DNA of 64,000 bases from Paraglaciecola sp030730205 (GTDB taxonomy: Bacteria; Pseudomonadota; Gammaproteobacteria; Enterobacterales; Alteromonadaceae), in NCBI RefSeq assembly GCF_052119645.1, contig NZ_JBGQOM010000001.1, forward strand, positions 434,001 through 498,000, given 5' to 3'. The position numbers and the translations under genes are program-made. Under the pieces are notes generated by a model. The model saw only the letters and a list, made by a program, of their open reading frames with translations, was not told where the DNA came from and did no database searches. This document shows, in pieces, positions 17,453 to 26,639 of this stretch. Numbering within the stretch: the stretch's first letter is position 1; each line of letters begins with the position of its first letter.

Positions 17453-18598
17453 TTGCAAGCACTCAACCAACATTTGGCTGAGGTGGTAACACCTACCCAA
17501 ACGATAGAAGTCCGAGATGCAAAATACTCGGACTTGGCTCAATTAATGGCATTGGAAAATCGTTGTTTTGCCGGCGACCGTCTTAGTAAACGCAGTTTTC
17601 AACATTGGCTGAAGGCACCTAACTGTGTGTTTCAAGTGATCTTGATTAAGCAAGTTGTGGTGGCATATGGCCTGATCATTATGCGTAAAGGAACGCATTT
17701 GGCGCGTCTGTATTCCATTGCGGTTGATAGCGAGATTCGAGGACTAGGCATCGGTAAAAGGCTGTTGCTTACCCTGGAACAACAAACCTTAGAAGCCGGT
17801 AAATTGTTTATTCGTTTAGAAGTGGCAAAAAATAACGAAACCGCGATTAATTTGTACAAGGGGCTCGGCTACAAAATTTTTGGTAGTTATGAAGCCTATT
17901 ATGAAGACAATACTGATGCCTTGCGCATGCAAAAAAACGTACGCCAGAAGCAATCGTTGCAACAACTAACATCGTATCCTTGGTATCAACAAACCACAGA
18001 GTTTACTTGTGGTCCGTCTTCATTAATGATGGCCATGGCTAAAATTGATGAGAAAGTTAACTTAAATCAAGCGCTTGAACTGGATATTTGGCGAGAAGCT
18101 ACCACCATTTACATGACCTCAGGCCACGGTGGTTGCCATCCTTATGGCCTAGCCTTAGCGGCAAACAAAAGAGGCTTTGAAGTACTAGTTTACGTCAATC
18201 TCACCGGTCCCTTATTTATTGGGGGAGTACGCAGTCAACACAAAAAAGACATCATGCAAGCCGTCGAACACCAGTTCCGTAGTCAAGTAGAAGAGGCCAA
18301 TATTGAGGTTCGTTTTACAGATGTCAGCCCCGAAGATCTTGAATTTCATATTCGACAAGGGGCCAGTGTCATTAGTTTAATTAGCACCTATCAATTGGAC
18401 GACAAAAAAGCGCCACATTGGGTATGTGTCACAGAAATTGATGAAGACTATTTGTATGTTCATGATCCTGACCCTGATGATCACGACGTTGAGTCTTTAG
18501 ATTGTCAACATATTCCCATTGCGAAACAAGATTTCTATAGCATGTCTTGTTTTGGAAAAGAGCGTTTACGTACCGCGGTGATTATTCACAAACGTTAA
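17453..18598 (+). CDS. GNAT acetyltransferase / C39-like peptidase fusion
   Basis: Two domains: a GNAT acetyltransferase (IEVRDAKYSDLAQLMALE ... RGLGIGKRLL acetyl-CoA loop ... NNETAINLYKGLGYK), then a papain-like C39-type peptidase with catalytic Cys in TTEFTCGPSSLMMAM, His in APHWVCVTE and Asp in YLYVHDPDPDDHD. I chose the TTG at 17453 because GAGG (17441-17444) lies 8 bases upstream and it directly follows the ligase stop. An in-frame GTG at 17387 would force a 65-base overlap without a ribosome binding site. Linkage of ATP-grasp, acetyltransferase and peptidase activities suggests ligation, capping and trimming of a peptide. There is no membrane or ABC part, so it is not a bacteriocin exporter. 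Confidence 0.85.
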   Translation: MQALNQHLAEVVTPTQTIEVRDAKYSDLAQLMALENRCFAGDRLSKRSFQHWLKAPNCVFQVILIKQVVVAYGLIIMRKGTHLARLYSIAVDSEIRGLGIGKRLLLTLEQQTLEAGKLFIRLEVAKNNETAINLYKGLGYKIFGSYEAYYEDNTDALRMQKNVRQKQSLQQLTSYPWYQQTTEFTCGPSSLMMAMAKIDEKVNLNQALELDIWREATTIYMTSGHGGCHPYGLALAANKRGFEVLVYVNLTGPLFIGGVRSQHKKDIMQAVEHQFRSQVEEANIEVRFTDVSPEDLEFHIRQGASVISLISTYQLDDKKAPHWVCVTEIDEDYLYVHDPDPDDHDVESLDCQHIPIAKQDFYSMSCFGKERLRTAVIIHKR

Positions 18599-18622
18599 GC
18601 AGAACTTTAAAATTTGTAGCCG

Positions 18623-19282
18623 TTATACTTGCCAATTAATGGCTGATTTACCTTGTTCAAGCAGTAGTTGATTAGTCTGTGAGAAGTGTTTGCAGCCAAA
18701 AAAACCGCGATACGCTGACAAGGGTGAGGGATGCGGGGCATGCAGTACATGATGTTTGTTCGCATCTATCGCTGCCCCTTTTTTCTGAGCATGACTGCCC
18801 CACAATAAAAATACCGTACCACAGGTGTGCTCATTGAGTAGCTCAATCACTTTATCGGTAAACCTTTCCCAACCAATTTTACTGTGTGAATGCGCCTTAC
18901 CCTGCTCTACTGTTAGGACCGTATTTAATAACAGCACTCCTTGTTCTGCCCAAGACTGCAAATAACCATGAGATGGTAAAGCAAAACCTGTTACGTCGTT
19001 GAGCAATTCTTTATAGATATTCGCTAAGGAAGGAGGTGGCTTAACGCCAGGTAAAACTGAAAAACTTAAACCATGTGCTTGTTTAGGACCGTGATAAGGA
19101 TCTTGTCCTAGTATAACGACTTTGACCTTGTTAATTTCAGTGACTTTAAATGCGTTAAATACATCAGCTTGCGCTGGAAAAATGCACTTTCCAGCTGCTC
19201 GTTGCGCAGCGACATAGGTGATTATATGCTGAAAATAAGCGTGCTGCTTTTCTGCTGCTAATAACGCTTCCCATGTCGCCAT
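18623..19282 (-). CDS. ung: Uracil-DNA glycosylase
   Basis: Family 1 uracil-DNA glycosylase that removes uracil from DNA to start base-excision repair. The 219 residues match E. coli Ung (229). The catalytic water-activating motif GQDPYHG (59-65, D61) and the minor-groove loop HPSPLSAYRGFFG near 183-195 are both intact. It lies 5 bp downstream of thrC on the same strand, so it may share the threonine operon transcript. Confidence 0.97.
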   Translation of the reverse strand: MATWEALLAAEKQHAYFQHIITYVAAQRAAGKCIFPAQADVFNAFKVTEINKVKVVILGQDPYHGPKQAHGLSFSVLPGVKPPPSLANIYKELLNDVTGFALPSHGYLQSWAEQGVLLLNTVLTVEQGKAHSHSKIGWERFTDKVIELLNEHTCGTVFLLWGSHAQKKGAAIDANKHHVLHAPHPSPLSAYRGFFGCKHFSQTNQLLLEQGKSAINWQV

Positions 19283-19287
19283 GTAAC

Positions 19288-20571
19288 TTAGCCTAAAAGT
19301 GCAAAGAGATGTGCTTTTAAAGCCTCGTAGTCGTTCGCTAAATCAACAGAGAAGCTCTCTTTGCCAGCACACTCCGCTAAAGGTTGCGGTAAACTAATAG
19401 GCTGTCCTAATACATTTTCAACTGTCTCACGGAATTTAGCAGGGTGAGCCGTTCCTAAGAAAATGCCCGTTTGACCCGGCTCCAAATGACGCACCAAGGC
19501 TTTATAGGCAATCGCTGCATGAGGCTCACTCACATAACCCAGTTGCGCTAATTGACGCATAGCCACTTGAGTATATTCTTCGTCAACCGTATCACCACTA
19601 AGCACAGATTTATCTAAATAACCTTGTTCAATAATCGCTTCAATGCGAGGCCAGTTATTTGGCTGACTTACGTCCATGGCATTTGACAACGTGGCGACGG
19701 TAGCCTTAGGATCCCATTCGCCGGTTTTTAGATAACGAGGCACGGTATCGTTGAGGTTAGTTGCTGCCACAAAGTGACTGATAGGCAATCCCATTACCTT
19801 AGCAATCATCCCAGCGGTTAAATTACCAAAGTTTCCACTCGGTACGGAAACCACCACATCTTCGCGCTGTTCGGCGCTTAGTTGCGATAAGGCCTCAAAG
19901 TAATAGCAAACCTGAGCCACTAAACGGCTTATATTAATGGAGTTCGCCGAGTTAAGGTGTAAACCAACTCGCACATCTGCATCATCAAACGCGGTTTTAA
20001 CTAATTGCTGACATGCATCAAAATCGGCATCAATTGCCACCGTGTGAATATTGTCGCCCAGTGTGGTAAACAGTTTTTCTTGCAGCTGACTGATTTTGCC
20101 TTTGGGGTACAAAATCACCACATCAATATTTTCGATACCGTGGAAGGCATGAGCCACTGCAGCACCAGTATCACCAGAGGTGGCAGTTAAAATCGTGATT
20201 TTTTCGCCTTTGGCAATTTCAGTTAAACACTGTGCCATAAAACGACCACCAAAATCTTTAAATGCCAGTGTTGGACCGTGATATAACTCTAAACTGAAAA
20301 TATTGTCAGTGACCTTGACTAATGGCGCAGGAAAAACAAATGCCCGTTCCACAATACCTTGAATGGTTTCTTTAGGTAATTCGTCACCAATAAGTGTGCT
20401 CAGAATTTCTACACTGCGCTCAACAAAAGGCTTCGCCAACAACGTTTCAATATCATCAAATGTAGGCAATTTTTTAGGGAAAAATAAACCCTGATTTTTG
20501 CCTAAACCTTTTTTTACTGCTTCTGCAAAACTAGCTGTATCTGCAGCATCTTTTAAATTTTCGAGTTCCAA
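19288..20571 (-). CDS. thrC: Threonine synthase
   Basis: PLP enzyme that converts O-phosphohomoserine to threonine, the last step of the pathway. The 427 residues match the E. coli enzyme (428). The PLP lysine is K105 in LAFKDFGGRFMAQ, and the phosphate-binding SVPSGNFGNLTAG and the TATSGDTGAAVAHAF loop are present. It is third in the thrLABC order, 36 bp after thrB. Confidence 0.97.
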   Translation of the reverse strand: MELENLKDAADTASFAEAVKKGLGKNQGLFFPKKLPTFDDIETLLAKPFVERSVEILSTLIGDELPKETIQGIVERAFVFPAPLVKVTDNIFSLELYHGPTLAFKDFGGRFMAQCLTEIAKGEKITILTATSGDTGAAVAHAFHGIENIDVVILYPKGKISQLQEKLFTTLGDNIHTVAIDADFDACQQLVKTAFDDADVRVGLHLNSANSINISRLVAQVCYYFEALSQLSAEQREDVVVSVPSGNFGNLTAGMIAKVMGLPISHFVAATNLNDTVPRYLKTGEWDPKATVATLSNAMDVSQPNNWPRIEAIIEQGYLDKSVLSGDTVDEEYTQVAMRQLAQLGYVSEPHAAIAYKALVRHLEPGQTGIFLGTAHPAKFRETVENVLGQPISLPQPLAECAGKESFSVDLANDYEALKAHLFALLG

Positions 20572-20607
20572 AATTTAATTACCTTATCTTTTTTTAAAAG
20601 CAGGGAG

Positions 20608-21597
20608 TCAATAAACGACTGCACCTTGCTGGTCTAACTGGCAGATATGACTAAAGCCAGTGTCATTTTGAATATAATTATCCGCCAACCATTGGTTGAT
20701 AATTGTAGCTTTTTCTAATGAATCGCACACAGCAAAAACCGAAGGGCCTGAACCTGATATACCAAAAGCCAGAGCACCCTGCTGCTTTGCAAATTCACGG
20801 GATTCATCAAAATGGGGTAATAACGACTTTCTATAGGGCTCTGCTATGACATCCGTCATCATCGCTGCCGCTAAGTTTTCATCTTGGCGATATAATGCAT
20901 CAACAAATACCGCCAGCTGTCGGCCAAATTGTATGGTTATGGCCATGGGCACTTCTTTAGGTAAAATAGCTCGTGCAGCTGCCGTTGACACCGTAATACC
21001 TGAATAACATGACACCCAATACCAATTGTTAAAAGACGGCAAAGGCAAGGCGACCTGATCTTTGTACTCAGACATCAGGGTTAATCCACCTAAAAAGCAA
21101 GGGGCAACGTTATCATAGTGCACACTGCCGCTAATCTGCCCTTCTAACTCCCCCATCATCAGCAATAAATCACTTTTATTGAACGGGGTCGTACCTAATA
21201 CATCAGTAAAAAACTGATTTAAACCATGAAACGCAGCAACAATTGAGCTGGCGCTCGAGCCTAAACCACTGCCGATCGGCAAGTGTTTATACAATGTCAT
21301 TGCCACTTTAGGCAACGCGTCGACATCAACACCTTTATTGACCAAACACTGTAAATAATGGTGATAACATTGGGTCACGATATTACTGGCAGGGTCAGCG
21401 GGAAGCTTATCGGCAAAGCGTCCCTCGACGGTTAATTCAAATTGCTCAGCTGATTCTATTTTGACTTCATCACCTAATAAGCTTCCATCAATCGGCTTCA
21501 ATGCGGCGCCTAATAAATCAAAACCTAAACTGACATTACCAATTGAGGCAGGCGCATAGGCTGTCAGAGATGTGTGTTGTATTATTGAATTACTCAT
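20608..21597 (-). CDS. thrB: Homoserine kinase
   Basis: GHMP-family kinase that phosphorylates homoserine with ATP. The glycine-rich GHMP loop LPIGSGLGSSASSIVAAF lies near residue 100, and the C-terminal GISGSGPSVFAV is intact. I prefer the ATG at 21597, giving 329 residues starting MSNSIIQHTSLTAYAPASIGN; it overlaps the thrA stop by one base (TAATG), a classical coupled junction. An upstream ATG at 21615 would add six residues. It follows thrA in the threonine operon. Confidence 0.96.
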   Translation of the reverse strand: MSNSIIQHTSLTAYAPASIGNVSLGFDLLGAALKPIDGSLLGDEVKIESAEQFELTVEGRFADKLPADPASNIVTQCYHHYLQCLVNKGVDVDALPKVAMTLYKHLPIGSGLGSSASSIVAAFHGLNQFFTDVLGTTPFNKSDLLLMMGELEGQISGSVHYDNVAPCFLGGLTLMSEYKDQVALPLPSFNNWYWVSCYSGITVSTAAARAILPKEVPMAITIQFGRQLAVFVDALYRQDENLAAAMMTDVIAEPYRKSLLPHFDESREFAKQQGALAFGISGSGPSVFAVCDSLEKATIINQWLADNYIQNDTGFSHICQLDQQGAVVY

Positions 21598-24059
21598 TAG
21601 ATATTTTGCTTCCACGGCATAGTACGTAATACATCAGCAAATACGCCAGCAGCGGTAACCGCAGCACCAGCGCCGTACCCTCTTATTACAAAGGGAATAG
21701 GTTGGTAATAATGACTATGGATAGCCAAGGCATTTTCCCCTTCTTTTATCATATACAGGGGGTGACTCGCATCAACGGCCTCGATAGAAACAACACAATT
21801 TCCCTTACTAATTGAGCCGACATAACGCAGTACTTTACCCTGTTGCTTAGCATGCTGTACTTTTTCGTTGAAGTAGCTGTCTATGTCAGGAAGGCGAGCC
21901 ATAAACTCGTCTACAGAGCCGCTTGCATCAAAGAAGTTGGGTAATACCGGTTCAATTTTAATGTCGCTAAGCTCTAATTTCAGGTCTGCTTCACGCGCCA
22001 TGATAAGTAGCTTACGAGCCACGTCAGTGCCACTTAGATCATCACGAGGATCAGGCTCAGTGAAGCCATTTTTCTTTGCTATTTCAGTTGCTTGCGAAAG
22101 ACTTAAGCCTTCCTCGAGCTTACCAAACACAAAAGATAATGAACCAGATAAAATGCCTTCAAAACGAATCAATTCGTCACCGGCGTAAATCAATTTTTGT
22201 AAATTATCAATAACCGGTAAACCCGCACCTACGGTAGTTTCATATAAGAACTGACGATTCGTTTGTTGCGCAGTGTCCCTTAATAATTGATAAAACTCGG
22301 TGCTGGCGGTATTGGCTTTTTTGTTTGGTGTAACGACGTGAAAACCATCTAACATCATTTGAGGATATTGATTAGCGATCAACTCGCTGCTAGTGCAATC
22401 TACAATAACCGGATTAACCAAACTGTTGTCTTCTACAAACTTTTGCAACGTTGATAAGGTAAATGTGTGCGCACTTTGGCTTAATTCACTCGCCCAAGCA
22501 CCTGTTAAATCAATGCCACCCTCTTGCAGTAACAATTTTCTGCTGTTTGCAATACCATATACTTTTACGCTAATTTTGCGATCTAACAATGCTGGTTGTT
22601 GTTTGGCTATTTGCCCAAGTAACTCTTTACCTACGGTGCCACAACCTACCAAAAACACGTCAATAGTGTGTAAATTTGAGAAAAAGTTTTGATGTACAAT
22701 TTTTACCGCTTTTTTAGCTTTATCCATTTCAATTACCGTAGAAATAGAGCGTTCTGAAGAACCTTGCGCGATGGCAACATTGTTAACTCTCGCCTGTGCT
22801 AATGAACTAAAAAACTTAGCGGCTAAGCCTTTGGTGTGACGCATACCATCACCCACTAATGTCACAATTGCCAATTTCTGCCTTACTTCGATCGGGTCAA
22901 GTAAGTGATTCGAAAGTTCAAGGGCAAAAGAATCTTCCAACAAGGCTAAAGCACGATTAGCGTCCTTGTCATGGATACAAAAACTGATGCTGTATTCAGA
23001 AGAGGATTGCGTAATTAAACTAATTGAAATATTCGCGTTTGACATCACCTCAAACACTCGACTGGCCATACCCACCATGCCTTTCATGCCAGGACCGGCA
23101 ACATTAAACATCGCCATATTGTCTAAATGTGAAATGCCTTTAACACTTGTCCACACTGTACTGGCTTCATTGCTGATTAACGTGCCGGGGGCGCTAGGAT
23201 TGAGGGTATTACGAATTAAACAAGGAATATGGTGCTGAGCAATGGGACCGATGGTTTTTGGGTGCAATACTTTAGCGCCGAAATAAGAGAGTTCCATGGC
23301 CTCCTGATAAGTCAACTTATCAAGTAATACCGCCCCTTCGACTTGATTAGGATCAGCGTTATAAACGCCATCTACATCAGTCCAAATTTCGCAGCATTGT
23401 GCGTCAATGCAAGCAGCAAGTATGGCTGCAGAGTAATCTGAACCGTTACGTCCTAAGGTTACTTTTTCGCCTTCTACATTAACTGCTACAAAACCTGGCA
23501 TAATCAGCACAATATCACCAGAGCTATCTACATCAGTGAAACGCGCCTTACTGGCAGCCACATCAGCGATGCTATCTAAGTAGTCACCTTCAGCGATAAT
23601 GTAATCAACCGGGTCAATAATCTGATTTTGTTGTCCTAACGCGGTGAGTATCTCACTAAAAATATGCACACTAACGTATTCGCCAATACTCAAAATTTTA
23701 GCTACAACCGATTCAGGGGCGCAATTTAACAGGGCAAAGCCTTCTAAATTTTGATTAAGCTCTTGTAATATTTGCTGAACATAGTCGGATAACTTAGCTT
23801 GATTAATATTGGGAATGCGCTCTTGAAGTTCATCTAAGATGCCGAACAACACCATATTCAATTTGGCGAATAACTCACCATAATCTTTACCAAGGGCTGC
23901 TTCGTCGCATAACAATGACAGGGCATTGGTCACACCTTTAGGAGCAGATAAAACAACCGCAGCGCCACTTTCTTTGTGGCAGGCCATACTAATGTCTTTC
24001 ACCATTAAGTATTTTTCAGCATCAGCTAAAGATGACCCACCAAACTTCAACACCTTCAT
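21597..24059 (-). CDS. thrA: Bifunctional aspartokinase I / homoserine dehydrogenase I
   Basis: It catalyses the first and third steps from aspartate toward threonine. The 820-residue protein equals E. coli ThrA in length. The N-terminal aspartokinase starts with KFGGSS (5-10) and has GFVAVNVEGEKVTLGRNGSDYSA. Central ACT regulatory domains carry the threonine-feedback site. The C-terminal homoserine dehydrogenase begins near FLVGCGTVGKELL and contains GGIDLTG and the SGSLSFVFGKL catalytic region. It is preceded by a leader peptide and attenuator, so regulation by charged threonine/isoleucine tRNA is expected. Confidence 0.97.
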   Translation of the reverse strand: MKVLKFGGSSLADAEKYLMVKDISMACHKESGAAVVLSAPKGVTNALSLLCDEAALGKDYGELFAKLNMVLFGILDELQERIPNINQAKLSDYVQQILQELNQNLEGFALLNCAPESVVAKILSIGEYVSVHIFSEILTALGQQNQIIDPVDYIIAEGDYLDSIADVAASKARFTDVDSSGDIVLIMPGFVAVNVEGEKVTLGRNGSDYSAAILAACIDAQCCEIWTDVDGVYNADPNQVEGAVLLDKLTYQEAMELSYFGAKVLHPKTIGPIAQHHIPCLIRNTLNPSAPGTLISNEASTVWTSVKGISHLDNMAMFNVAGPGMKGMVGMASRVFEVMSNANISISLITQSSSEYSISFCIHDKDANRALALLEDSFALELSNHLLDPIEVRQKLAIVTLVGDGMRHTKGLAAKFFSSLAQARVNNVAIAQGSSERSISTVIEMDKAKKAVKIVHQNFFSNLHTIDVFLVGCGTVGKELLGQIAKQQPALLDRKISVKVYGIANSRKLLLQEGGIDLTGAWASELSQSAHTFTLSTLQKFVEDNSLVNPVIVDCTSSELIANQYPQMMLDGFHVVTPNKKANTASTEFYQLLRDTAQQTNRQFLYETTVGAGLPVIDNLQKLIYAGDELIRFEGILSGSLSFVFGKLEEGLSLSQATEIAKKNGFTEPDPRDDLSGTDVARKLLIMAREADLKLELSDIKIEPVLPNFFDASGSVDEFMARLPDIDSYFNEKVQHAKQQGKVLRYVGSISKGNCVVSIEAVDASHPLYMIKEGENALAIHSHYYQPIPFVIRGYGAGAAVTAAGVFADVLRTMPWKQNI

Positions 24060-24130
24060 TTATTTGCTCCTTGACTTATTTAACCAATACCTAGCGATAG
24101 GCACTTTTCATTTTTACGACATCCAATAAC

Positions 24131-24162
24131 AAAAAAGCCCGCTTTAGGTCGCGGGCTTTTTT
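24131..24162 (-). terminator. thr operon attenuator
   Basis: A perfect 12-bp stem: AAAAAAGCCCGC (24131-24142) against GCGGGCTTTTTT (24151-24162), loop of 8. On the minus strand it reads G+C-rich stem then T-run, 16 bp after the leader peptide stop and about 70 bp before thrA. This is the expected place for a transcription attenuator. Confidence 0.85.
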
Positions 24163-24178
24163 GTTTAATGCTTGTGCA

Positions 24179-24250
24179 CTAGCCAGCGACCACCTCTGAG
24201 AGGGTGGTAATAATCATCATGCCGGTGGTGCGTATTATTTTTATTTTCAT
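24179..24250 (-). CDS. thrL: thr operon leader peptide
   Basis: A 23-residue frame upstream of thrA starting MKIKIIRTTGMMIITTLS and ending VVAG. It holds four threonine codons in two ACC pairs and five isoleucine codons (ATA, ATA, ATA, ATT, ATT), so low charged Thr or Ile tRNA would stall the ribosome and prevent formation of the terminator at 24131-24162. E. coli ThrL is 21 residues with more Thr codons; the C-terminal glycine is shared. CACCACC/GGTGGTC-type pairing around the regulatory codons could form the alternative structures. Confidence 0.8.
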   Translation of the reverse strand: MKIKIIRTTGMMIITTLSEVVAG

Positions 24251-24390
24251 GTGCGCAATTTGCCGTATAGACGTCTATATGTCAACTGGCAAACCAAGTT
24301 GTTTGGTTATTAATTATGCTTGTTTTGATCTCAGCTACGCATGCATGTCTGATTAGCGGCATAAACGCTGCACTGAAATCCCCTTTTTGC

Positions 24391-25449
24391 TCAAGCTTCA
24401 CTGAGCCATTGCATCATATCCAGTTGCAACAAAATCATCGATTTCCCTAAGACAAAAGCACGCAATGCTTGTTTGGCCTCTGCTTGCTGTATACTTTCTG
24501 GCTTACAGGCGCTTACAGCCTGTTGTCTTTTGCTCAGTTCATCCTGAAAAGCGCACATATGATGCAAACAATGCTGCAGCACGGCGTTATGATTAGCATG
24601 ATTTAGCCGTTTAACAATGACCCTTAACAGTACCAATAACTCGCTTAGCTCAACACTACGGCCTAACAAATTGTGATCCTGACTCAAATCCATTTTTTGC
24701 CATTGCTCTAATACTTTGGCTAGTTGGTCAGGTAACAAGGCAGGAATAATTTGGTTAAGTTCTTCCGCATTGCTCAGAGTCTGTTGCGTTTTCAAAAATG
24801 CAGGGGCCTGTGCTGAGGCCATGTCTATCAAACGATAACCTCGGGCAGCTTTGCTTTGCAAACCTATTGCTAAAGGCATTAAATCGGCCAGTTGCCTCGC
24901 TAAACTGAAAAGACGTTCTACTTTACCTTTTTTAAGTTCTAGCTCTATCTCATTGATGGGATCGCTTAAACCCGAAGCTTGCACGAGCCCCCAGTCCCAT
25001 ACTAGTTCAACTTGAGTCTCATCAGGCCAAGTCAATAAAAACTGTTCGCGGGTAAATTGCGTAGAAAATTGACAGACTAAGGTTTGTTGGATGTGCTCAA
25101 GATGAAAGCCAGTTGGCCAAATATCAGCTGGAAACAAATGTAAATCGGGACAACTCGGCTCTTCTGTTTCGAATAGCCCCAAAGACACATTGTATTCAGG
25201 ACGATGTTGCAAACCAGCCACACCCTTACCTGCCGTTTTTAAGGTTTGTTCATATACATGTTGTAAACCACGAATACGCAACCCCATATCATTTTTCCTA
25301 AAATCGCGATTTGGCGTGTCAAAATAACTATTACTTAACTCGATTTCTTGGTGCTCAACCTTAATTTTACTTTGTCCTTGCAACCATTTGGCGATAATGG
25401 GCCCTGCCTCGGCTTGAGTATTTAGCTTTAACTCTATTTCAACTTCCAT
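24391..25449 (-). CDS. CYTH-domain triphosphatase, YgiF-like
   Basis: Inorganic triphosphatase or other triphosphate-processing enzyme of the CYTH superfamily. The diagnostic ExExK motif is at the very start (VEIELKL, E4/E6/K8). Further tunnel residues are seen in MGLRIRGL, EQTLKTAGKG and INEIELELKKG. The last 130 or so residues are helical, like a reduced CHAD domain; the whole is 352 residues, shorter than E. coli YgiF (433). It is divergent from the ygiM-like gene, the same pairing as in enterobacteria. Confidence 0.85.
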   Translation of the reverse strand: MEVEIELKLNTQAEAGPIIAKWLQGQSKIKVEHQEIELSNSYFDTPNRDFRKNDMGLRIRGLQHVYEQTLKTAGKGVAGLQHRPEYNVSLGLFETEEPSCPDLHLFPADIWPTGFHLEHIQQTLVCQFSTQFTREQFLLTWPDETQVELVWDWGLVQASGLSDPINEIELELKKGKVERLFSLARQLADLMPLAIGLQSKAARGYRLIDMASAQAPAFLKTQQTLSNAEELNQIIPALLPDQLAKVLEQWQKMDLSQDHNLLGRSVELSELLVLLRVIVKRLNHANHNAVLQHCLHHMCAFQDELSKRQQAVSACKPESIQQAEAKQALRAFVLGKSMILLQLDMMQWLSEA

Positions 25450-25627
25450 AAGGCGTATTTAATCTCCAATATTGATGAATGCTTTGCTTGATAAAGCGTC
25501 TTTAAGGGTAAACTGTGCACAAAATACGCTGATTAGAGCATTTAACGTTAGTATTTTAATGTAAGCTTGCCTTTCACTAAGTCAGGCAATACCATTTGTT
25601 CATATTATAAAGGTAAGTTTTAAGATT

Positions 25628-26236
25628 ATGCGTCAGCAGCTAGTGTTATTTTTTATTATGTTAAGTGTGTCATTTTTTGGCAATTTCGTTAGTGCCCAAG
25701 AGCCCAATGATAGCGAAGGTGAAGTTCGATATATTTCGGATGACTTATTTACCTTCTTACACGCTGGCCCTGGTCGTAATTATCGCATTTTAGGCTCAGT
25801 AGTTGCTGGCAGTCGCGTAATTATGCTTCAGCAAGACAGAGACAATGGTTTTATTGAAATTATTGACGACAAACAGCGTACCGGTTGGGTAGACGCCGAA
25901 TTTATCAACAAAACACCTAGTGTTAGAGAGCAGATCCCCAGTTTGCAGCAAAATTTACAAGATGCAAACGCAGCATTAAAGCAACAGCGCACTGAGAACG
26001 ATTTGTTGAATCAGCAAATTGCAGATCTGCAATCTCAAAATACGACACTGGCACGCAAGTTAACCGAAATCGAAAGTCAAAACGAGCAGATGAGTATTGA
26101 GTTAGCTGATCAAGACCAAACCGCTCAAATAGAATGGTTTACTCGTGGCGGGATCGTTGCCGTTATCAGTCTTATTCTTGGGATTGTAATCACTTATTTA
26201 CCCAAAAAACGTCGTCGGAACGACAACTGGATGTAA
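25628..26236 (+). CDS. TIGR04211-type SH3 domain protein, YgiM-like
   Basis: A 202-residue envelope protein. Residues 1-23 form a signal peptide ending SAQ. Residues about 30-95 are a bacterial SH3 domain (VRYISDDLFTFLHAGPGRNY ... GWVDAEFI). Residues about 105-160 form a glutamine-rich coiled coil, and 168-190 a C-terminal membrane segment followed by KKRRR. This is the YgiM layout: the coiled coil and SH3 domain face the periplasm. The partner is unknown. The ATG has AAAGGTAAG upstream. It is divergent from the ygiF-like gene. Confidence 0.87.
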   Translation: MRQQLVLFFIMLSVSFFGNFVSAQEPNDSEGEVRYISDDLFTFLHAGPGRNYRILGSVVAGSRVIMLQQDRDNGFIEIIDDKQRTGWVDAEFINKTPSVREQIPSLQQNLQDANAALKQQRTENDLLNQQIADLQSQNTTLARKLTEIESQNEQMSIELADQDQTAQIEWFTRGGIVAVISLILGIVITYLPKKRRRNDNWM

Positions 26237-26264
26237 GAATGGTAGGCGCCTCTTTCGTCGCGCC

Positions 26265-26639
26265 TTAAACCTTATTACTGAAGGAATAAGCAGACAAGGC
26301 GATTTCAAGACGCTTAATCTCTCGAAGCATCGACGCTCGATTCATTTCCATAAACAACCAGTTTTTTAAACCAATTTGCAGTTGCAAAGTGACGATTAAA
26401 CATACTCCCCAAAACACCTGCTGATTAACGTGCTGTGCCACAAAAGACTCGTAGCCTGACCACAACATTAAAGCACTGGTTAACAAAGCGAGGCCGTTTA
26501 CCAACCAGACCCAACGACGCATGCCACCTCGATAAATGGGCAGTAATCGACTGAACAAACCTTTATTGTCCAATAACATGGGCTCTAGGCGCTTTTCTTC
26601 TGCCTCTAAGACTTGGGTGATCTTGTCATCAATATTCAT
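26265..26639 (-). CDS. DUF6768-like small membrane protein
   Basis: A 124-residue protein with a soluble start, two membrane segments (about 45-63 and 72-92) and a basic helical end containing LFMEMNRASMLREIKRLEIAL, the signature I associate with DUF6768. Such genes commonly follow an ECF sigma gene. Here the upstream sigma gene is broken (26629-27079) and the ATG lies inside its old 3' end. The protein itself looks intact, so either it has a role of its own or decay of the sigma gene is recent. Confidence 0.7.
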   Translation of the reverse strand: MNIDDKITQVLEAEEKRLEPMLLDNKGLFSRLLPIYRGGMRRWVWLVNGLALLTSALMLWSGYESFVAQHVNQQVFWGVCLIVTLQLQIGLKNWLFMEMNRASMLREIKRLEIALSAYSFSNKV

